DNA of 20,078 nt, from assembly GCA_028691175.1 (NCBI GenBank), contig JAQUZU010000002.1:28995-49072 (forward strand). Reading direction: 5' to 3'. The translations under genes were made by a program, and so were the position numbers. The notes below the pieces were generated by a model. The model searched no databases, was not told where the DNA came from, and saw only the letters and a program-made list of their open reading frames with translations. Origin of the DNA: Candidatus Kapaibacterium sp. Its GTDB lineage: Bacteria > Bacteroidota > Ignavibacteria > Kapaibacteriales > UBA2268. Positions 15,950-20,078 of the stretch are shown piece by piece. Each line of letters starts with the position of its first letter. Position 1 is the first letter of the stretch.

Positions 15950-16904
15950 ATAATGCGAAAATTCTTTTGATTTCTGCGGCAATTCGCTTCGGAGAAATGC
16001 CGTTTATAGTCGAACTGACTCCGGGTTCGACGAGTAATGTTGCATTCGGATTAGTCGGGCGGAAGGAGTTGGTGTTTCGCTCGTGATCCGTAAACAGAGC
16101 GATAGTATTCTTTTCGAAAGCGGAGGCGACATGTACTGCCGAAGTGTCCGGCGTAATCAGGCAGTCGCAATATTTAATCAGTGCAAAATAATCCCCTAAT
16201 GAACGGGTTTCGCCGATTACGATTTGCGGAAATTTTGCGATTAAGGAATCTGCAATTTTTACTTCGCTCGGCATAAAAGTGAGAACGATATTGAACCTAT
16301 CCGCATCTAAACTTGAAAGCACTCTTTCCCAGTTTTCGGCAGAGTAAATCCGAATGGAGGAGGTAGCAGAAAGATTTAGCAACAGGTTGTGCTTTGCGGG
16401 CAATGCAGAATAAAAGTTGCGGGCTTTCGCTTGTGCGGTATCGGAGAGATATAATTCCGGCCGCAGCGATTGGGGAAGCGGAATATCAAGGAAAGCCAAC
16501 GAGTTGAAAATTCGCTCCGTAAAATGCAAAGTGGCGTTTTCGTTGTCGGAGGGAATTGTGTGCGTAAAAGCATTGTGATTTTCGAAATTGAAACCGATTT
16601 TCACGTCGGCACGGGCGAACTTTGCCAGCAATTGCGATTCGTGCGATTTATGATCTTTCGGCACGATCCAATAGTCGAAATGATGTTTTGCCAAAAAGTA
16701 TAGCATTCGCATTAAGCCGAGCAGCGATTTATCGAAAGGGATCACAGCATTAACATGCGGATTGCCCGCAAGTACACTGTAATTTTTTCTGCCGGCAATT
16801 ACGTATAACTCGGCGGACGGAAATTTTCGCTTTATAGCAGAAAAAGCAGGAGTAGTAAGAATCATGTCGCCGATTCTGCCGAGCGTCACGATTGCAATTT
16901 TCAT
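15948..16904 (-). CDS. Glycosyltransferase family 9 (heptosyltransferase-like)
   Basis: 318 residues. The N-terminus MKIAIVTLGRIGDMILTTPA is the GT9 opening, with the G9-R-I-G-D nucleotide-sugar loop. The second Rossmann half carries TPDTSAVHVASAF at 251-263, equivalent to the DTGPxHxAAA motif of heptosyltransferases. In the family these enzymes transfer heptose or related sugars from ADP-sugars to lipopolysaccharide core on the cytoplasmic face of the inner membrane. The exact acceptor is unknown. Its ATG overlaps the preceding TPR gene stop by 4 nt (ATGA), so translation is probably coupled. Its stop codon lies in the T-run of the opposing terminator. Confidence 0.85.
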   Translation of the reverse strand: MKIAIVTLGRIGDMILTTPAFSAIKRKFPSAELYVIAGRKNYSVLAGNPHVNAVIPFDKSLLGLMRMLYFLAKHHFDYWIVPKDHKSHESQLLAKFARADVKIGFNFENHNAFTHTIPSDNENATLHFTERIFNSLAFLDIPLPQSLRPELYLSDTAQAKARNFYSALPAKHNLLLNLSATSSIRIYSAENWERVLSSLDADRFNIVLTFMPSEVKIADSLIAKFPQIVIGETRSLGDYFALIKYCDCLITPDTSAVHVASAFEKNTIALFTDHERNTNSFRPTNPNATLLVEPGVSSTINGISPKRIAAEIKRIFAL

Positions 16905-17566
16905 TGCTCTTTTTCGGTCTTTATAGCGTCAATCATGCGCTTGGCTTCATCAACGAAAATATCGTTGCCGGTGGGGTTCATTTCGAGAAATTTCGCGAAA
17001 TCTCTGCTTGCCAGGTCGTTTTCTTCCTTGAAACGATATGAAACTGCGCGACCGTAATACGCAAGAGCATAACCGGGATCGATTTCGAGTGCTTTCGAAT
17101 AGCATTCGATTGACTTGTCGTCGTTTTCTTTGTGATAATAGATTGTGCCGGCTGCGTAATAGTATGTTGCGTTGCGACCAAAGATTGAGATTGCTTTTTC
17201 AATATCGTCGCTTGCACTGTCGTAGTTGCCAAGTTTTGCATATGCCAATGCACGTGCATAATATGAATCGGCGTGTTTGTCGTCAAGTTTCAGTGCTGCA
17301 GAAAAATCGTCAATTGCTGCCTGCGTGTTATTTAGTCGAGCTTGTGCCAAGCCGCGTCCGTAATAAATCGGTGCATATTCTTTGTTTATGTCGATTTGTG
17401 CGGAATATAATTCCACTGCACGGGAGTAATTTCCGGACATATATGCGGAATAAGCCGTTTCGCTTTGTGCAGCGGAGGCAGAAAATACGGACGATGCGAA
17501 AATACACGTTAAACTAAATAATTTTAGACTTTTGCCGATATTCAAATTTTGTACAGACAATTTCAT
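16901..17566 (-). CDS. Secreted or membrane-attached TPR protein
   Basis: 221 residues from the ATG at 17566. A TTG at 17590 would add 8 residues but lies only about 6 nt from the predicted transcription start, so the ATG is preferred. Residues 1-33 form a signal peptide with a long basic n-region and a SASAAQ cleavage area. Five TPR units follow at roughly 35-66, 67-100, 101-133, 135-167 and 168-200, with the usual AxYxRGxAxxxLG and AIDDFSAALKLD patterns. TPR proteins are protein-interaction scaffolds; this one would sit in the periplasm. No Shine-Dalgarno is visible before the ATG. It is the first gene of a two-gene unit with the GT9 enzyme. Confidence 0.8.
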   Translation of the reverse strand: MKLSVQNLNIGKSLKLFSLTCIFASSVFSASAAQSETAYSAYMSGNYSRAVELYSAQIDINKEYAPIYYGRGLAQARLNNTQAAIDDFSAALKLDDKHADSYYARALAYAKLGNYDSASDDIEKAISIFGRNATYYYAAGTIYYHKENDDKSIECYSKALEIDPGYALAYYGRAVSYRFKEENDLASRDFAKFLEMNPTGNDIFVDEAKRMIDAIKTEKEQ

Positions 17567-17602
17567 GACACAATACGCATTGTAAAACAAATTTTATATG
17601 CA

Positions 17603-17633
17603 CAAAAATAGTATTTTTATTTCAAAAATCCAA
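17603..17633 (-). promoter_or_regulatory. Bacteroidota-type promoter for the TPR-GT9 unit
   Basis: On the - strand TTG (17633-17631), 20 nt, then TATTTTTG (17610-17603), a full match to TTG-N17-23-TAnnTTTG. Transcription would start near 17596, giving a leader of about 30 nt before the ATG at 17566. Confidence 0.6.
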
Positions 17634-17641
17634 GATCGGGG

Positions 17642-17758
17642 GTGATTAAATTGCCGGAAAAAACAAAGTATTCCGCAGATCAAATTCTGAGTAAAGGTAG
17701 GGAAGGCAAGTAATTGCCGGGTGGGACTCAGATTAGACAGTATTATTTAATGAAATAG
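17642..17758 (+). other. Unexplained G-rich element: possible degraded short ORF and nested stem-loop
   Basis: Two readings coexist. First, a GTG at 17642 opens MIKLPEKTKYSADQILSKG and a few more residues to TAA at 17711. The same frame then continues LPGGTQIRQYYLMK to TAG at 17756, as if one gene fragment were split by a stop. Second, TCTGAGT (17686-17692) pairs with ACTCAGA (17726-17732), enclosing GGCAA-GTAA-TTGCC (17705-17718). Purine-rich GGTAGGG and GGGTGGG strands flank the inner stem. The 9-mer AATTGCCGG occurs twice (17649-17657, 17712-17720). Neither reading has a clear promoter. It may be a gene remnant, a REP-like palindrome (GTAG/GTGG feet), or a small RNA. Confidence 0.3.
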
Positions 17759-17761
17759 AGA

Positions 17762-17791
17762 AAAAAATAAGGGCGGAGAGAGATCCGCCCT
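17762..17791 (-). terminator. Terminator of tex
   Basis: On the - strand AGGGCGGA pairs with TCCGCCCT (17791-17784 with 17777-17770) around a 6-nt loop, then runs into TATTTTTTT. It begins 15 nt after the tex stop. Confidence 0.88.
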
Positions 17792-17805
17792 ATGAGATTA
17801 TTTGC

Positions 17806-20055
17806 TTATTTCCTGAACTTAGCCCGCAAGTCGTCGAGAGTGGCTTTCTCTTGGGTGGGCGCGAAAACGTGCTGACTTTTTTTTGCCTTGGCGGGTTTCG
17901 GCTCGTTTTTCTTCATCGATAATTTGATTCGCTTCAGAACTTCATTTACTTCGACTACACGAACTTTGACGACCTGACCTACTTTTACCACTTCGGTCGG
18001 CGAAGTGATGAACCGGTCTGCCATTTCGGATACGTGAACAAGTCCGTCCTGATGAACGCCTATATCGACAAATGCTCCGAAATTCGTGAGATTGGTTACT
18101 ACGCCCTCGAGTTCCATGCCGATGCGCAGATCTTTGATTTCCTTTATTCCGCTCTCGAATGTAGCATATTTAAAGACTTCGCGCGGATCGCGACCCGGCT
18201 TTTGAAGTTCGGCGATAATGTCGTTCAGCGTCGGCAAGCCGACTTTGTCATCTACAAATTGCGAGAGTTTCAGGCTCTTGAGTTTGTCCGGATATTTCGT
18301 AATTTCGGCCGGATTAATGCCGAGCGACTCGGCAATTTTCTCCACAATATAGTAACTTTCCGGATGGACTGCTGTGTTGTCGAGTGCATTGTCGCCATTT
18401 GTGATGCGGAGGAAGCCGGCAGCCTGCTCGAATTTTTTGTCGCCGAAACGCGGCACTTTGAGCAGTTGCTTGCGATTTTGAAATGCACCGTTTTCGTTGC
18501 GATAGTCGACTATTGCCTTTGCAACCGAATCGTTAATTCCGGAAACGTGCGTCAGAAGTTCTTTGGAGGCGGTATTCAAATTTACGCCTACATAGTTTAC
18601 GCAACTTACAACCGTTTCGTCGAGTTTCTTTTTCAATAATTTCTGATCTACATCGTGCTGATATTGACCGACGCCGATTGATTTCGGATCAATTTTGACA
18701 AGTTCTGCAAGCGGATCCTGCAGGCGGCGAGCAATCGAAATTGCTCCACGAACAGTTAAGTCCAGGTCAGGAAATTCTTCGTTTGCAACTTTTCCGGCGG
18801 AATAAACCGAAGCGCCACTTTCATTTACAAGCACTTTAATCGGCTTGACTTCGATTTCATTATATACTTCGTCCATAAATTCGTCGCTTTCGCGGCTTGC
18901 AGTACCATTTCCTATTGCAACAAGTTCGATGTTGTGCTTGGCGATTAATTCTTTAATTGATGCTTTAGCGTTTTCGCGTTCGTGCAGCGACTGGAACGGG
19001 AAAATGTTTTTATATTGAATGAATTTTCCGGTGTCGTCGATTACCGCAACTTTGCAGCCGGTGCGGAAGCCCGGATCGACGCCAAGAGTCGGCTTCATTC
19101 CCGCAGGCGATGACAGCAGCAACTGGCGCATATTTGCCTCGAAAACACGGATTGATTCTTCGTCGGCGGTGAGTTTTTTGCTTAGTCGAACTTCGCCGAT
19201 GAGCGATATTTTCATTAGACGGTTGAAGCCGTCTTTGACTGCGGCGCGGTAAAATTCGAGTACGTTTTCGCGATTTGTAAATACTGTTTTGCTTTCGAGA
19301 TATGCGAGCACGGCTTCTTCGTCGAATTTTAAATCGAGGCTGATGACGTCCTCGGCTTCGCCACGCCGAAGTGCCAGCATAGTGTGCGGCTTGATGTCTT
19401 TTGCGGAAACTTCAAAATCACGGTAAGTCTCATATTTTGTAGATCCTTCCGGAAATTCCGGCTTGATGCTTGCGATGAAAGTCCCGTTTGCGGCGATGTA
19501 TTCGCGTGTCCATGCACGCAGCTCGGCGATTTCGGAAATTTCTTCGGCAATAATGTCGCCGGCGCCTTTGAGAGCCTCGGCAGCGGTGGCAACTTCTTTT
19601 TCGGAATTGACGAATTTCTCGGCAAGTGCGAGCAGGTCGATTTCCGGAGCACCGGCTACGTTGTACGTCTTGATTTCTTCGGCGAGCGGCTCGAGTCCTT
19701 TCTCTTTCGCAACGGTTGCCCGAGTGCGTTTTTTCGGCTTATATGGTAAATACAAGTCTTCGAGTTCGGTCTTTACAAGGCAATTTTCAATCTTTGCACG
19801 AAGTTCGTCGGTTAACTTGCCCTGCTCTTCGATTGAAGCAAATATTGTTTTCTTGCGGTCTTCGAGGTCGAGAATGTAATCGAATCGGTCGAAAACGTCG
19901 CGCAGGACATTTTCGTCCATTTCACCGGTTCGTTCTTTTCTGTATCGTGCGATAAACGGGATTGTCGCACCTTCGATTTTGAGAGCGAGAGCGTTTTCGA
20001 TTTGCCAGTCTTTCAGGCTGAATTCTTGAGTTAAAATTTTATTTACGTCTATCAT
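17806..20055 (-). CDS. tex: Tex family RNA-binding transcription accessory protein
   Basis: 749 residues, close to the usual Tex length of about 720-780. Domains in order: Tex N-terminal helical region with IPFIARYRKERTGEMDE near 32-48; YqgF/RNase H-like fold starting at GVDPGFRTGC (325-334) with IGNGTASRE at 381-389; helix-hairpin-helix region from VNLNTASKELL (491-501) through about 552; S1 RNA-binding domain about 646-715 (GVVTNLTNFGAFVDIGVHQD, DGLVHVSEM); and a basic Lys/Pro-rich tail. Known Tex proteins bind nucleic acids and influence transcription and stress fitness; the YqgF part is generally considered inactive. The ATG at 20055 is preceded by AGCAAGAAAT. It is apparently monocistronic at its 3' end, with its promoter beyond the window. 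Confidence 0.95.
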   Translation of the reverse strand: MIDVNKILTQEFSLKDWQIENALALKIEGATIPFIARYRKERTGEMDENVLRDVFDRFDYILDLEDRKKTIFASIEEQGKLTDELRAKIENCLVKTELEDLYLPYKPKKRTRATVAKEKGLEPLAEEIKTYNVAGAPEIDLLALAEKFVNSEKEVATAAEALKGAGDIIAEEISEIAELRAWTREYIAANGTFIASIKPEFPEGSTKYETYRDFEVSAKDIKPHTMLALRRGEAEDVISLDLKFDEEAVLAYLESKTVFTNRENVLEFYRAAVKDGFNRLMKISLIGEVRLSKKLTADEESIRVFEANMRQLLLSSPAGMKPTLGVDPGFRTGCKVAVIDDTGKFIQYKNIFPFQSLHERENAKASIKELIAKHNIELVAIGNGTASRESDEFMDEVYNEIEVKPIKVLVNESGASVYSAGKVANEEFPDLDLTVRGAISIARRLQDPLAELVKIDPKSIGVGQYQHDVDQKLLKKKLDETVVSCVNYVGVNLNTASKELLTHVSGINDSVAKAIVDYRNENGAFQNRKQLLKVPRFGDKKFEQAAGFLRITNGDNALDNTAVHPESYYIVEKIAESLGINPAEITKYPDKLKSLKLSQFVDDKVGLPTLNDIIAELQKPGRDPREVFKYATFESGIKEIKDLRIGMELEGVVTNLTNFGAFVDIGVHQDGLVHVSEMADRFITSPTEVVKVGQVVKVRVVEVNEVLKRIKLSMKKNEPKPAKAKKSQHVFAPTQEKATLDDLRAKFRK

Positions 20056-20078
20056 ATTTCTTGCTTTAAATTAATTAA

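Noticed and set aside
17693..17740. Resemblance to a cobalamin riboswitch (AGGGAA followed by a hairpin)
   Set aside because: The B12-box and the other conserved segments are absent, and no gene on the + strand lies downstream.
1..20078. CRISPR arrays, tRNA or rRNA genes, insertion sequences, prophage or toxin-antitoxin modules
   Set aside because: Read for on both strands; no regularly spaced repeats, tRNA arms, transposase motifs or paired small genes of this sort were found.

Overview
The window looks like a chromosomal segment of a flagellated Gram-negative bacterium of the Bacteroidota-Chlorobiota-Ignavibacteriota-Kapabacteria assemblage. Four things point there. A very large secreted protein combines an IgGFc-binding-type N-terminal domain, ASH/choice-of-anchor-like repeats and a T9SS-like C-terminal tail. 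There are VWA-OmpA and TPR lipoproteins. Two promoters fit the Bacteroidota pattern TTG-N17/20-TAnnTTTG. Flagellar hook genes are also present, which classical Bacteroidetes lack but Ignavibacteria-like lineages carry. The exact lineage is inferred; no 16S or other marker gene is present.

Layout. Positions 2-3217 (+) are the end of a flagellar hook operon: partial fliK, flgD, a TIGR02530-type flagellar operon protein, and flgE. A possible structured RNA leader lies just before flgE, and a bidirectional terminator closes the operon. Positions 3297-7808 (-) hold envelope genes: a VWA-OmpA lipoprotein, a DUF3467 protein, a TPR protein with a BamE-like insert, and a DUF3108 protein. Positions 7887-10772 (-) are a tightly coupled cluster of an NAD-dependent sugar epimerase, a sodium:solute symporter and a PgsA-like phosphatidyltransferase, with a convincing promoter upstream. 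Positions 11002-15897 (+) are a two-gene unit: a 1348-residue surface protein and a beta-barrel outer-membrane protein. It ends in a perfect 24-bp palindrome and a strong terminator. Positions 15948-17566 (-) are a TPR protein and a GT9 glycosyltransferase, overlapping by 4 nt behind a clear promoter. Positions 17567-17805 are intergenic and contain an unexplained G-rich stem-loop/ORF-remnant element. Positions 17806-20055 (-) encode Tex, with its own terminator.

Taken together the window is mostly cell-envelope and surface biology (hook assembly, lipoproteins, phospholipid head-group synthesis, sugar metabolism, a secreted adhesin-like protein with a barrel partner) plus one housekeeping RNA-binding factor. 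I see no rRNA, tRNA, CRISPR array, transposase, prophage or recognisable defence system. No gene-free stretch exceeds 300 bases. The best candidates for something undescribed are the flgE leader, the element at 17642-17758, and the surface-protein/barrel pair. None of them is a demonstrated new system.
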